A stretch of 64,000 nt of DNA, taken from NCBI RefSeq assembly GCF_003970925.1, contig NZ_RWJF01000001.1, positions 1,420,501 through 1,484,500 of the forward strand, written 5' to 3'. The notes under the pieces were generated by a model. The model ran no database searches, had not been told where the DNA came from, and saw nothing but the letters and a program-made list of their open reading frames with translations. The translations under genes and the position numbers were made by a program. This DNA is from Sphingomonas ginkgonis (GTDB lineage Bacteria > Pseudomonadota > Alphaproteobacteria > Sphingomonadales > Sphingomonadaceae). The number at the start of each line of letters is the position of its first letter. Within the stretch, counting starts at the first letter, position 1. Positions 1 through 8,688 of this stretch are shown here, in pieces.

Positions 1-44
1 CTGGTTGACTGTTCGACCGGCGCTTGCGAGGCGCGGACCTGCAA

Positions 45-81
45 AGGAAAAGGGCGCCCCGCGCGGTGCGGGACGCCCTTT
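45..81 (-). terminator. Rho-independent terminator of rplM-rpsI
   Basis: A long hairpin lies just downstream of the rpsI stop. The outer arms AAAGGGCG (49-56) and CGCCCTTT (74-81) pair perfectly. After one mismatch a second 5-bp GC stem (58-62 with 68-72) closes on a 5-base loop. On the minus strand the 3' arm runs into TTTTCCTTT, a U-rich tail. Position, stem strength and tail all fit an intrinsic terminator for the ribosomal operon. Confidence 0.8.
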
Positions 82-104
82 CCTGTTCGAGAAGACCGAA
101 GCCC

Positions 105-677
105 TTAGCGCTTCGAGAACTGGAAGCTGCGGCGAGCCTTGGCGCGGCCGTACTTCTTGCGCTCAACGACGCGCGGGTCGCGGGTCAGGAATCCGGCGCG
201 CTTGACGGTCGTGCGGAGCGCCGGCTCGTAGCGGCTGAGGGCCTGGGCGATGCCGTGCAGCACCGCGCCGGCCTGGCCCGACAGGCCGCCGCCCTTGACG
301 GTGGCGATCACGTCATACTGGCCCTGCCGCTCGGACAGGTCGAACGGCTGGTTGATGACGAGGCGCAGCGTGGCGCGCGCGAAGTAGATCGACTGGTCGC
401 GGCCGTTGACCTCGATCTTGCCCGAGCCCGGCTTGAGCCAGACACGCGCGACGGCGTCCTTGCGCCGGCCCGTCGCATAGGCACGGCCGTACTTGTCGAG
501 CTGCTGCTCGCGAAGCGGAGCTTCGGGCTGGATGTTGACCGGCGTCGGGGCTTCTTCCGGCGCGACGTCGGCGGCGGGAGCCTCGGCGGCGGCAGCGGCC
601 GGAGCCGGAGCCGGGGTCGCGGCCTGCTGCTGCGTCAGCGCGGCGAGATCGGACAGGGACTGGCGATTGTCGCTCAT
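105..677 (-). CDS. rpsI: 30S ribosomal protein S9
   Basis: Small-subunit protein S9, which contacts 16S rRNA in the head with its basic C-terminal tail near the P site. The core begins around residue 65 ([17 protein letters not shown]) and ends in the canonical SKR tail. At 190 residues it is about 60 longer than E. coli S9, because of an N-terminal extension very rich in Ala, Pro and Glu. The ATG overlaps the rplM stop by one base (TAATG), the usual L13-S9 coupling. An intrinsic terminator follows the gene. Confidence 0.98.
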   Translation of the reverse strand: MSDNRQSLSDLAALTQQQAATPAPAPAAAAAEAPAADVAPEEAPTPVNIQPEAPLREQQLDKYGRAYATGRRKDAVARVWLKPGSGKIEVNGRDQSIYFARATLRLVINQPFDLSERQGQYDVIATVKGGGLSGQAGAVLHGIAQALSRYEPALRTTVKRAGFLTRDPRVVERKKYGRAKARRSFQFSKR

Positions 678-1156
678 TATGCGCCCACCTTGTTCTTGCG
701 GTTCATCGACGCAACGTCGAGGTTCTGCGGGTTCTGGCCGGCATGCGGATGCTCGGTCCCGTTGTAGAGGTGCAGCGAACGCATCTGCTGGCGCCCGAGC
801 GGACCGCGCGGGATCATCCGCTCGACCGCCTTCTCCAGCACGCGCTCGGGGAAACGACCCTCGAGCACCTTGGCCGCGGTCACTTCCTTCAGGCCGCCGG
901 CATAACCGGTGTGCTTGTAGTAGAGCTTCTGCGACGCCTTGCGGCCGGTGAAGCGCACCTTGTCGGCGTTGATGACGACGACATGGTCGCCGCAGTCGAC
1001 GTGCGGGGTGAAGCTCGGCTTGTGCTTGCCGCGCAGGATGTTGGCGATGATCGTGGCGACACGCCCGACGACCAGCCCGTCGGCATCGATCAGATGCCAG
1101 TTCTTCTCGACCTCGGCCGGCTTGGCCGGCTTGGTGGTCTTCAACAGCGCCTTCAT
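677..1156 (-). CDS. rplM: 50S ribosomal protein L13
   Basis: Large-subunit protein L13, an early-assembling 23S rRNA-binding protein. The 159 residues include the conserved [20 protein letters not shown] start, the [18 protein letters not shown] core and the [13 protein letters not shown] segment. It is first in the two-gene rplM-rpsI operon with a one-base overlap to rpsI. The 216-bp gap to the divergent hydroxylase gene must hold its promoter. No leader structure was clear to me. Confidence 0.98.
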   Translation of the reverse strand: MKALLKTTKPAKPAEVEKNWHLIDADGLVVGRVATIIANILRGKHKPSFTPHVDCGDHVVVINADKVRFTGRKASQKLYYKHTGYAGGLKEVTAAKVLEGRFPERVLEKAVERMIPRGPLGRQQMRSLHLYNGTEHPHAGQNPQNLDVASMNRKNKVGA

Positions 1157-1372
1157 GGAGCCTGTGACCTTCTGCTAAACGAAAGAGACGCCGCCCAGCG
1201 GGCAGCGCCTGTGGCCGCGCTAATCGCGGGAGGGGGCGGGAAAGTCAAGCAAAAGCGGGGCGTTCACGGCAGGTAAAATGATACCGTAAAGAATTTTCCA
1301 AGCTTTTCCGGCGGTCTGCAGCGCTGTATTATGGACTCGTGGGCGTTCGGACCGGTCGGCGAGGAGGTTCGC

Positions 1373-2134
1373 ATGGACTTCGACGCGGTAATGCTGCTGG
1401 CGATTGTCGCGAGCTTCTTCCTGTTCATGGGGATCGAGGCTGTCGCACCGTCCGGGCGGTCGATGCCGGTGATCCGTCACTGGCGCTGGGTCGGGATGGC
1501 GGCGTTCGCGCTGAGCCTGGCCGGGTTCGTCGGCATCCCCTTGCTGGTCGTGCCGCTCCTCCCGCCGATGGCGGTCGTCAACCTGTCGGGCTGGGGGAGC
1601 GTCGCCTTCCTCCCGCTATGGTTGCTGACGACGCTCATCAACTACGGTTTTCACCGCTTCATGCATTATTTCGACTGGGCGTGGCGGGCCGGGCACCAGT
1701 TCCATCATTCGGCCGCCCGTCTCGACATCGCCTCGGCGATGATGTTCCACCCGGTCGACACGCTGATGCAGGGGGTGCTCGGCGGGCTCCTTGCCGCAGG
1801 GCTGCTCCACGCCACCCCGCATGCGGCGGCCTGGGCGGGGCTGTTCGGCTTCTGGGCGAGCCTCTACCAGCATCTCGACGTCCGGACGCCGGCCTGGACG
1901 GCGCTGCTGTGGCAGCGGCCCGAGGCCCACATGCTGCACCACGAGCGGGACGTCCATGCCCGCAACTACAGCGATTTTCCGGCCTGGGATCGGCTGTTCG
2001 GTACCTATGCAGCGCCCGAGGAACGGACGATTCCGCTCGGCTTCGCGCCGGGTCGGGGACGACGCTGGGTCGCGATGCTGGCGATGCGCGACGTCAACCG
2101 CGAGGCCGACGAGAAGGCGCGGATCAGCCTGTAG
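1373..2134 (+). CDS. Sterol desaturase / fatty acid hydroxylase family membrane protein
   Basis: Predicted di-iron membrane oxygenase of the fatty-acid-hydroxylase/sterol-desaturase superfamily. The histidine cluster is complete: HRFMH (94-98), HQFHH (108-112) and HMLHH (186-190). Hydrophobic segments lie near residues 4-22, 38-68 and 76-95. I chose this ATG because GAGGAGG sits 5 bases upstream. An in-frame ATG 42 bases earlier has no comparable ribosome-binding site. It is a single gene, divergent from rplM and convergent with cutA. The substrate cannot be told from sequence; lipid, carotenoid and sterol-like hydroxylases all share this pattern. Confidence 0.85.
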   Translation: MDFDAVMLLAIVASFFLFMGIEAVAPSGRSMPVIRHWRWVGMAAFALSLAGFVGIPLLVVPLLPPMAVVNLSGWGSVAFLPLWLLTTLINYGFHRFMHYFDWAWRAGHQFHHSAARLDIASAMMFHPVDTLMQGVLGGLLAAGLLHATPHAAAWAGLFGFWASLYQHLDVRTPAWTALLWQRPEAHMLHHERDVHARNYSDFPAWDRLFGTYAAPEERTIPLGFAPGRGRRWVAMLAMRDVNREADEKARISL

Positions 2135-2441
2135 TGCTGTCCGTCACCCAGTCGGCGTAGGTGGAGAGCAGCTTTTCCACCGGCCAGACGGTGATCGCCG
2201 GTACCGCATAGCTGTGAAGCCCGGCGATGGTCGTCATCAGCCGGTCGGAGAGGTCGGCGCTGGTCTTGAGGATCGCCGGCACTTCCTGCGCCGTCTCGAT
2301 CGCGCCATTCCAGCGGTAGATGCTTCGGCAGGGCGGGAGGATGTTGATGCAGGCGGCAAGCCGCTGCTCGATGACCGTCCGTCCGATCCGCTCTGCTTCC
2401 TCGGCGCTGGCGAAGACGCAGTAGACCGAGACGACGGTCAC
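2124..2441 (-). CDS. cutA: Divalent cation tolerance protein CutA
   Basis: Small trimeric CutA1 protein of 105 residues, a normal length. It shows the family pattern VYCVFASAEEAERIGRTVIE, then RLAACINI and a C-terminal Tyr/Trp-rich strand. Historically linked to copper tolerance, but its biochemical role is unsettled. Start choice: the GTG at 2441 gives a 4-bp GTGA overlap with the ctaA stop and begins exactly at the conserved first strand. The longer in-frame extension upstream only reads through ctaA in another frame. Confidence 0.93.
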   Translation of the reverse strand: MTVVSVYCVFASAEEAERIGRTVIEQRLAACINILPPCRSIYRWNGAIETAQEVPAILKTSADLSDRLMTTIAGLHSYAVPAITVWPVEKLLSTYADWVTDSTTG

Positions 2442-3517
2442 GCTGCGGCGGCGGCGGCGGAACGGCGCTGCTCGCCCAGGCGGTGCGCTGCCATCAGGGT
2501 CGTCGCGAGCAGCACTACGGCGGTCGCCTGGTGAAGCGCCGCGACCTCGATCTTCACGCCGGTGAGCAGGGTGGCGATGCCGAGGAGGATCTGCAGCCCG
2601 ACGGCGGCGTGGATGAGGATAGACTCGCGGCGGCCGCCGGCCCGCTTCACGGCGCGGGCGAGCAGGATCACGAAGCCGAGCACCACGAACGCCCACCAGC
2701 GGTGGACGAACTGGACGGTGATGGGGTTGTCGACGAAGTTGCGCAGCGCTGGCCGCATCCACTCCGCTGCTGTCGGGTAGAGCTGGTCGCCCATGAGCGG
2801 CCAGGTGTTGAAGGCGTAGCCGGCGTCGAGGCCCGCGACATAGGCGCCGAACATCAGCTGCACCGCGAGCGCCGCCAGGGTCCAGATGCCGAGAGTCGGA
2901 ACGCTGATCCGTCGGCTGGCCGGCCCGAGCAGATCAAGCGCGGTCCACAGAGTGGCGGAAAAGATCAGCAACGCGGTGAGGAGATGGATGGCGAGCCGAA
3001 CATGGCTGACGTCGGTCCGGTCTACGAGACCGCTCGACACCATCCACCAGCCGATTGCCCCCTGCAGTCCTCCGAGCGCGAGAATGACGACGAGCCGCGG
3101 CCCGTAGCCGGGCGGGATCTGCCGCTTCACCGCGAACCAGAGGAGCGGCAGGGCGAAGGCCACGCCGATCAGCCGACCGAGCAGGCGGTGAACATATTCC
3201 CAGAAGAAGATGTGCTTGAACTCGCCCAGCGTCATTCCGCGGTTGATCTGCTGATATTCCGGGATCTGCTGATAATGACGGAACTCGTCCGTCCACTGCG
3301 CCTCGTTAAGCGGCGGCAGGGTTCCGCTGATCGGCTCCCAGCGGGTGATCGACAGGCCGCTTTCGGTCAGCCGGGTGATCCCGCCGACGACGACCATCAG
3401 GAAGATCATCGCGGCGACAACCAGCAGCCAGTTCGCGACCGCGCGCGGGCGGGCCCGGCTGACCTGGGACTCGGGGAAGGCGGAGGCGCGAGCGGCGGCG
3501 GCGGTGGTGGGCGTCAT
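2438..3517 (-). CDS. ctaA: Heme A synthase (COX15/CtaA family)
   Basis: Integral membrane enzyme that oxidises the C8 methyl of heme O to a formyl group, giving heme A for aa3-type oxidases. The 359 residues carry about eight membrane helices and the family signatures VVVGGITRLTESGLSITRW, FFWEYVHRLLGRLIG, a FVHRWWAF segment and a late His in LHQATAVVLL. The conserved His residues ligate the hemes. The start is the ATG at 3517 (MTPTTAAAARAS), which leaves a normal short cytoplasmic N-terminus. It overlaps cutA by 4 bp. Confidence 0.95.
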   Translation of the reverse strand: MTPTTAAAARASAFPESQVSRARPRAVANWLLVVAAMIFLMVVVGGITRLTESGLSITRWEPISGTLPPLNEAQWTDEFRHYQQIPEYQQINRGMTLGEFKHIFFWEYVHRLLGRLIGVAFALPLLWFAVKRQIPPGYGPRLVVILALGGLQGAIGWWMVSSGLVDRTDVSHVRLAIHLLTALLIFSATLWTALDLLGPASRRISVPTLGIWTLAALAVQLMFGAYVAGLDAGYAFNTWPLMGDQLYPTAAEWMRPALRNFVDNPITVQFVHRWWAFVVLGFVILLARAVKRAGGRRESILIHAAVGLQILLGIATLLTGVKIEVAALHQATAVVLLATTLMAAHRLGEQRRSAAAAAA

Positions 3518-3640
3518 GGGCAGCGCGCCTATGCGCCTCCCGTCCGCGCGCTTCAAGCAGCGGCGTGCGGGAGCCTGGCCGAACGCAGCGGCCGATCGGT
3601 CTTCGATCGGGGCGCGATTGTCACCTTTCAGCAACGATGT

Positions 3641-3654
3641 GATGTTGTAACTTC
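3641..3654. promoter_or_regulatory. Candidate Zur-type operator
   Basis: GATGTTGTAACTTC is a near-palindrome (GA-GTT-TAAC-TC symmetry) whose core differs by one base from GTTATAAC, typical of Fur-family zinc operators. It lies 30 bp upstream of the merC-like gene, which is followed by zur, so autoregulation is plausible. Nothing beyond sequence resemblance supports it. Confidence 0.4.
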
Positions 3655-3683
3655 GGGCGGGTGTCTTTATATCATCGACCGTC

Positions 3684-4064
3684 ATGACCAACGCCCATGT
3701 CCATCGCTCGCACCGGTTCGACCGGCTGGCGATCGGCCTGTCCGGCCTGTGCCTGGTCCACTGCCTTGGAACCGCCGTTCTGCTGGCGACTCTCTCGTCG
3801 TTCGGCGGGATGCTCGGCGCGCCGTGGATCCACGAGGTGGGGCTGAGCTGCGCGATGGTGCTCGGCGCCATCGCGTTGCTCCGCGGCATCGAGGAACATG
3901 GCTTCATGATGCCGAGCGCGGTGGGCGGCCTCGGGCTCGGGGTGATGGCGGGAGCGCTGACGCTTCCGCACGACGGCGGCGAGGCGCTCTACACGATGGT
4001 AGGCGTTGCCATCCTGGCGCTTGGGCACGATCTTAATCGGCGCGGCACCGTTCATCCCTTCTGA
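3684..4064 (+). CDS. MerC-domain membrane protein
   Basis: A 126-residue protein with about four hydrophobic helices and the MerC hallmark of a Cys-rich first helix (LSGLCLVHCLGTAVLL, a CxxxC-type pair with His). MerC proteins are inner-membrane metal-binding or transport proteins best known from mercury operons. Chromosomal relatives often sit beside Fur-family regulators, as here with zur 60 bp downstream. With a His-rich N-terminus (HVHRSHRF) and a possible Zur site upstream, a zinc role is a reasonable inference. No mer genes are nearby. Confidence 0.82.
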   Translation: MTNAHVHRSHRFDRLAIGLSGLCLVHCLGTAVLLATLSSFGGMLGAPWIHEVGLSCAMVLGAIALLRGIEEHGFMMPSAVGGLGLGVMAGALTLPHDGGEALYTMVGVAILALGHDLNRRGTVHPF

Positions 4065-4124
4065 GGCGCTCGGCGGAAGGCCGGCGCTCTCGAGGGATCA
4101 GGAGCCGCAGCAACGGGAGTGGCA

Positions 4125-4583
4125 ATGGCGGGTCACCATCACGAGCTGCACGAAGGAGATTCGCTCAAGGACGCCGCGCGCGAACAGCTGATCGAGCATG
4201 GCGAGCAATGGACCAAGATGCGCGAAGCGGTCTTCGAGGCACTCGCCGGCTTCAAGCGACCCGCGTCGGCCTACGACGTGGCGGAGGCGGTATCCAAGGC
4301 CGAGGGTCGGCGAGTCGCGGCGAACAGCGTCTACCGGATCCTCGACCTGTTCGTCGGTGCCAACCTCGCGACCCGCGTCGAGAGCGCCAATGCCTATATC
4401 GCGAACCAGCACCCGGGCTGCGTCCACGACTGCATCTTCCTGATCTGCGACGGGTGCGGGACGACCACCCACATCGACAATGACCGCCTTTCCTCCGGAG
4501 TTCGCGAGGCGGCCGAAAATGAGGGCTTCGCGCCAAGCCGCCCCATCATCGAAGTCCATGGCAAATGCGGAGAATGCGCTTAG
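4125..4583 (+). CDS. zur: Fur-family regulator, Zur type
   Basis: Zinc-responsive repressor of the Fur superfamily, 152 residues. The N-terminal winged helix includes RPASAYDVAEAV and the recognition region NSVYRILDLFV. The C-terminal dimer domain has HPGCVHDCIFLICDGCG and a terminal CGEC, giving the two CxxC pairs that hold structural zinc. The HHHELHEGD start and the HDC pattern favour Zur over Fur or PerR. Start: ATG at 4125 with GGGAG upstream. A GTG two codons earlier is also in frame. It follows the MerC-like gene closely and probably shares its promoter. Confidence 0.85.
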   Translation: MAGHHHELHEGDSLKDAAREQLIEHGEQWTKMREAVFEALAGFKRPASAYDVAEAVSKAEGRRVAANSVYRILDLFVGANLATRVESANAYIANQHPGCVHDCIFLICDGCGTTTHIDNDRLSSGVREAAENEGFAPSRPIIEVHGKCGECA

Positions 4584-4622
4584 GTTTTGCCATGGAACGG
4601 AAGGGCGTATAGGGCCGGAGGG

Positions 4623-6551
4623 ATGTCCGATCGTCCCCAGACGCCCCTGCTCGACACCGTCCAGTACCCGGAAGACATCCGCAAGCTCGAGAAGGACCAG
4701 CTGCCGCAGCTGTGCGAGGAGCTGCGCCGCGAGGTGATCTCCGCCGTTTCGGTGACTGGGGGGCACCTTGGCGCCGGGCTCGGCGTGGTCGAGCTGACCG
4801 TCGCCATCCACTATGTCTTCGACACGCCGACCGACCGCCTGATCTGGGACGTCGGCCACCAGTGCTACCCGCACAAGATCGTGACCGGCCGGCGCGACCG
4901 GATCCGCACGCTTCGGCAGGGCGGGGGGCTGAGCGGCTTCACCAAGCGGAGCGAGAGCGAATATGATCCGTTCGGCGCGGCGCATAGCTCTACCAGCATT
5001 TCCGCCGCGGTCGGGTTTGCCACCGCCAACCGGCTGGCGAACCGACCGGGCCACGCGATCGCGGTGATTGGCGACGGCGCGATGACCGCCGGCATGGCGT
5101 ACGAGGCGATGAACAACGCGGAAGCGGCCGGCAACCGGCTGGTCGTGATCCTCAATGACAACGACATGTCGATCGCCCCGCCGGTCGGATCCCTGCGCAA
5201 TTCGCTGGCGCGGCTGGTTTCGTCGAACAAATATCTGACGCCGCGGCGGCTGGCGCAGAAGCTTGCCCGGGTGATGCCGCGCCCGCTCCATCGCACCGCG
5301 CGCCGGGTGGAGGAATATGCGCGGGGCCTCGTCACTGGCGGGACGCTCTTCGAAGAGCTCGGCTTCTATTATGTCGGCCCGGTCGATGGGCACGACGTGA
5401 TCAGCCTGGTCGAGATCCTGGAGAATGTTCGGGATGCCGACGAGGGGCCGATGCTGGTCCATGCCGTAACCCAGAAGGGTAAGGGCTACGCCCCGGCCGA
5501 GAGCAGCGCCGACAAATACCACGGCGTCGTCAAGTTCGACGTCGTGTCGGGCCAGCAGGACAAGGGCCCGACCGGCGGGCCGCCGAGCTACACCGCGGTG
5601 TTCGCCGATGCGTTGCTCCACGAGGCGCAGCGCGACGACAAGGTGGTGGCGATCACCGCGGCGATGCCGTCGGGAACGGGGCTCGACAAGTTCCAGAAGG
5701 CCTTTCCGGACCGCACTTTCGACGTCGGCATCGCCGAGCAGCATGCGGTGACCTTCGCGGCCGGGATGGCGGCGCAGGGCTACAGGCCGTTCTGCGCCAT
5801 CTACTCGACCTTCCTCCAGCGCGCTTATGACCAGGTCGTCCACGACGTTGCGATCCAGAACCTGCCCGTCCGCTTCGCAATGGATCGTGCGGGGCTGGTC
5901 GGCGCCGACGGTGCGACCCACGCGGGCAGCTTCGACCTCGCCTACCTCGGCACCCTGCCCAACTTCGTGGTGATGGCCGCCGCCGACGAGGTCGAGCTGA
6001 CTCACATGGTTCACACCATGGCGATGCACGACAGCGGGCCGATCGCGGTCCGCTACCCACGCGGCAACGGGCGCGGGCTGGTGATGCCGGCCGAGCCCCA
6101 GCGGCTCGAGATCGGCAAGGGGCGGATCGTCCGCGAAGGGCGGCAGGTCGCCATCCTTTCGCTCGGCACCCGCCTCGAGGAGGCGGAGAAGGCCGCCGAC
6201 CAGCTCGCCACCATGGGTCTATCCGCGACGATCGCCGATATGCGATTTGCCAAGCCGATCGACACCGACCTGGTTCGCCGGCTGCTCACCACCCACGAGG
6301 TGGCAGTGACGATCGAGGAAGCCGCGATTGGCGGCTTCGGTGCGCACGTCCTGACCTTCGCCAGCGACGAGGGGCTGATCGATGCCGGGCTCAAGCTCCG
6401 AACCCTCCGCCTTCCGGATCGCTACCAGGATCAGGACAAGCCCGAGAAGCAGTATGAGGAAGCCGGGCTGACCGCCAAGGACATCGTCGAGACAGTGCTC
6501 AAGGCTCTTCGGCGCAACGACCTCCACGCGGAGCACGGGGTGCTGGCCTGA
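4623..6551 (+). CDS. dxs: 1-deoxy-D-xylulose-5-phosphate synthase
   Basis: First enzyme of the MEP isoprenoid pathway: pyruvate plus glyceraldehyde-3-P gives DXP, with thiamine diphosphate as cofactor. At 642 residues it has standard DXS length. Visible motifs are GHQCYPHKI, the ThDP-binding GDG (residues 150-152) followed by an Asn-rich segment, [11 protein letters not shown], the transketolase middle domain ([16 protein letters not shown]) and the C-terminal EEAAIGGFG. The start [10 protein letters not shown] at 4623 has GGAGGG immediately before it. An upstream TTG would add 12 unconserved residues. tlyA overlaps its 3' end. Confidence 0.97.
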   Translation: MSDRPQTPLLDTVQYPEDIRKLEKDQLPQLCEELRREVISAVSVTGGHLGAGLGVVELTVAIHYVFDTPTDRLIWDVGHQCYPHKIVTGRRDRIRTLRQGGGLSGFTKRSESEYDPFGAAHSSTSISAAVGFATANRLANRPGHAIAVIGDGAMTAGMAYEAMNNAEAAGNRLVVILNDNDMSIAPPVGSLRNSLARLVSSNKYLTPRRLAQKLARVMPRPLHRTARRVEEYARGLVTGGTLFEELGFYYVGPVDGHDVISLVEILENVRDADEGPMLVHAVTQKGKGYAPAESSADKYHGVVKFDVVSGQQDKGPTGGPPSYTAVFADALLHEAQRDDKVVAITAAMPSGTGLDKFQKAFPDRTFDVGIAEQHAVTFAAGMAAQGYRPFCAIYSTFLQRAYDQVVHDVAIQNLPVRFAMDRAGLVGADGATHAGSFDLAYLGTLPNFVVMAAADEVELTHMVHTMAMHDSGPIAVRYPRGNGRGLVMPAEPQRLEIGKGRIVREGRQVAILSLGTRLEEAEKAADQLATMGLSATIADMRFAKPIDTDLVRRLLTTHEVAVTIEEAAIGGFGAHVLTFASDEGLIDAGLKLRTLRLPDRYQDQDKPEKQYEEAGLTAKDIVETVLKALRRNDLHAEHGVLA

Positions 6552-7288
6552 CGAAGCAGCGGGTCGATCAGCTGCTCGTCGCTCGCGGACTGGCCGAGTC
6601 CCGCGCTCGCGCGCAGGCCCTGATCATGGCGGGGGCGGTCTTCTCCGCGGAGCGAAAACTTGCAAAGGCCGGTGAGACGCTGGCCGGGGACGCGCCCCTC
6701 GAGGTGCGCGGGCGCGACCACCCCTGGGTATCGCGGGGTGGGATCAAGCTCGATCATGGGCTGGCTTACTTCGGCTTCGATGTCAGTGGGGCGATTGCGC
6801 TCGATGTCGGCAGTTCGACCGGCGGCTTCACGGACGTTCTGCTCAGCCGCGGCGCGACGAAGGTCTATGCGGTCGACGTCGGCACCAACCAGCTTGCCTG
6901 GAAGCTGCGGAGCGATCCCCGGGTGATCGTTCACGAGCAGACCAACGCCCGCCATCTCACCTCCGACATCATCCCCGAGCTGGTCGACATTGTCGTCTGC
7001 GATGCGAGCTTCATCAGCCTTGCCAAGGTCCTCGATGCCGCGCTCGACCTCGCGCGGCCCAGCGCGCGGCTTGTGGCCCTGGTCAAGCCGCAGTTCGAGG
7101 CGGGCCGGGCCGAGGTCGGCAAGGGTGGGGTCGTCCGCGATCCCGCCATCCACCAGCGGGTGTGCGACGCGGCAGCGGCGTGGATCACGGGTCGCGGCTG
7201 GCACGTTGAAGGCGTAACGACCAGTCCGATCACGGGGCCGGAGGGCAATGTCGAGTTCCTGCTCGGCGCCACAAAGGAGGGAAGCTGA
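6548..7288 (+). CDS. tlyA: TlyA-family rRNA methyltransferase / hemolysin-type protein, probable CTG start
   Basis: S4-domain plus FtsJ-like SAM-dependent methyltransferase. TlyA methylates ribose in 16S and/or 23S rRNA. The N-terminal S4 domain ([20 protein letters not shown]) is followed by the SAM motif [15 protein letters not shown] and the catalytic-region KPQFEAGR. The first in-frame ATG (6626) would cut the S4 domain in half. No ATG, GTG or TTG exists between the dxs 3' end and that point in this frame. The CTG at 6548 overlaps the dxs TGA (CTGA) and yields a 246-residue protein of normal length. I infer a non-canonical, translationally coupled start. Confidence 0.88.
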   Translation: MTKQRVDQLLVARGLAESRARAQALIMAGAVFSAERKLAKAGETLAGDAPLEVRGRDHPWVSRGGIKLDHGLAYFGFDVSGAIALDVGSSTGGFTDVLLSRGATKVYAVDVGTNQLAWKLRSDPRVIVHEQTNARHLTSDIIPELVDIVVCDASFISLAKVLDAALDLARPSARLVALVKPQFEAGRAEVGKGGVVRDPAIHQRVCDAAAAWITGRGWHVEGVTTSPITGPEGNVEFLLGATKEGS

Positions 7289-7818
7289 TGGCTACAGTTC
7301 CTGGGTCCCGTCCGCTGCTCCGGACCGCGCTCGTTACGGTTCCGGCGATCGTCGTGCTGGGCTTTCTCAGCGGCTGGCTGTCGAACAGCGGCTTCGGCAA
7401 TGGCTGGTACGAGCCACTGGTGAAGCCGAGTTTCCAGCCGCCTGCGATCGCCTTTCCGATCGTATGGACGACCCTCTACGTGCTGATGGGGATCAGCCTT
7501 GCCATCGTGCTCACCTTGCCGCCGTCGGCGGAGCGCCGCCGCGGGCTTGCCCTGTTTGCGGCGCAACTGGTGCTCAACCTCGCCTGGTCGCCGATCTTCT
7601 TCGGGGCGGGCGCGATCGACTGGGGGCTGCTGGTCATCCTCGCGATGGACGTTCTGGTCACCGCCACGATCGTCAGCTTCGTTCGGCTTCGCCCACTGGC
7701 GGGACTGCTTCTCCTGCCGTATCTGGCCTGGTTGTGCCTGGCGACCGCGCTCAATCACGAGACCGGCCGCCTCAATCCCGGTGCCGACAGGGCGCCGCTG
7801 GGCCTGACGGGAGCTTGA
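7288..7818 (+). CDS. tspO: TspO/MBR family protein
   Basis: Five-helix membrane protein of the TspO (tryptophan-rich sensory protein / peripheral benzodiazepine receptor) family, 176 residues. It shows the hallmark WYEPLVKPSFQPPAIAFPIVW, a helix with NLAWSPIFFGAG and an aromatic-rich end. TspO proteins bind porphyrins and tetrapyrroles and in alphaproteobacteria affect pigment gene expression; the substrate here is unknown. The ATG overlaps the tlyA stop by one base (TGATG), with AAAGGAGGG well placed upstream. Confidence 0.92.
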   Translation: MATVPGSRPLLRTALVTVPAIVVLGFLSGWLSNSGFGNGWYEPLVKPSFQPPAIAFPIVWTTLYVLMGISLAIVLTLPPSAERRRGLALFAAQLVLNLAWSPIFFGAGAIDWGLLVILAMDVLVTATIVSFVRLRPLAGLLLLPYLAWLCLATALNHETGRLNPGADRAPLGLTGA

Positions 7819-7819
7819 G

Positions 7820-8173
7820 ATGCAATCGCAGAACCGCCTCTTCGATGATTTCGTGAAGATGATGAACGGCGCGGCGGGCACGCTCGCCGGGGTCGGCCGC
7901 GAGGCGCAGGAGGGCATGCGCGAGCGGATGCGCGAGTTCATGGGCGGCATGGACTTCGTCTCGCGCGACGAGTTCGAGGCGGTCAAGGCGATGGCGGCCG
8001 CCGCGCGCGACGAGGTCGAAGCGCTGAAGGCCGAGGTCGCGGCGCTGCGGAGCCAGGCTGCAATGGGTAAGGCGCCGGGTGCGGCAAAGACGGCGGCTGC
8101 CTTCGCGGCGGATGCACCCAGGAAGAGCCGCGGCGCCAAGCCGTCGGCCGGTCTCGAGACCCCGGAAGAGTGA
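7820..8173 (+). CDS. ubiK: UbiK-family ubiquinone biosynthesis accessory factor (BMFP, DUF526)
   Basis: A 117-residue protein with the BMFP/DUF526 pattern: an amphipathic N-terminal helix (QNRLFDDFVKMMNGAAG), the segment FVSRDEFEAVKAMAAAARDE and a coiled coil ending at RSQ. UbiK helps assemble the aerobic ubiquinone biosynthesis complex with UbiJ in gammaproteobacteria. The sphingomonad member has an extra Ala/Lys-rich tail (about residues 85-117). It begins one base after the TspO stop. Confidence 0.85.
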   Translation: MQSQNRLFDDFVKMMNGAAGTLAGVGREAQEGMRERMREFMGGMDFVSRDEFEAVKAMAAAARDEVEALKAEVAALRSQAAMGKAPGAAKTAAAFAADAPRKSRGAKPSAGLETPEE

Positions 8174-8180
8174 CAGCGGC

Positions 8181-8684
8181 TTGAGCGAGGAAGACGGCGA
8201 GCGCGACGACGGCGCTCCGATCGAGGCTCTCGAAGCCTATTTCGAGGCACGCGGCTGGGCCTGCGAGCGCTCGGGCGAGGGGGAAATCATTGCCTCCGCG
8301 CCGGGCAGCTGGGCACAATATGAGCTGCGCGGTGTGTGGCGGCCCGACGATCAGGTGCTGCAGTTCCTGGCCTTCCCCGACATCAAGGTCGCAGCCGACA
8401 AGCGCGGCCCGATCTACGAGGCGGTCGGGCTGATCAACGAGCAGCTGTGGATCGGCCACTTCGAGATGTGGTCGGGATCCGGGCTGATCGTGTTCCGGCA
8501 CGCGGTCCTGATCGACAATGGCGAGGGCGAGGGACTGACGCTGGAACAGGCCGAGGCGATCGCCGAAGCGGCGCTCGAGGAGTGCGAGCGCTTCTATCCG
8601 GTGTTCCAGTTCGTCCTGTGGGGCGGGAAGACCCCGGCCGAGGCGATCTCCGCCGCGCTGATCGATACGCACGGCGAGGCCTGA
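8181..8684 (+). CDS. YbjN-domain protein
   Basis: Cytoplasmic YbjN family protein, 167 residues, related to secretion-chaperone-like folds and to E. coli YbjN, which affects motility and stress. The acidic N-terminus (SEEDGERDDG) leads into the domain from EALEAYFEARGW to FQFVLWGGKTPAEAI. I start at the TTG 7 bases after the ubiK stop, where the conserved acidic segment begins. The longer in-frame reading overlaps ubiK entirely and is unlikely. It precedes proC by 4 bases in the same run. Precise function is not known. Confidence 0.85.
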   Translation: MSEEDGERDDGAPIEALEAYFEARGWACERSGEGEIIASAPGSWAQYELRGVWRPDDQVLQFLAFPDIKVAADKRGPIYEAVGLINEQLWIGHFEMWSGSGLIVFRHAVLIDNGEGEGLTLEQAEAIAEAALEECERFYPVFQFVLWGGKTPAEAISAALIDTHGEA

Positions 8685-8688
8685 ACTG

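Noticed and set aside
24..767. Long forward open frame across rpsI
   Set aside because: It is the antisense shadow of S9 and L13; composition is Arg/Ala/Gly-rich low-complexity and no family pattern is present.
4098..6029. 643-residue reverse open frame opposite zur and dxs
   Set aside because: Antisense of a firmly identified dxs. High GC third positions keep the opposite frame free of stops.
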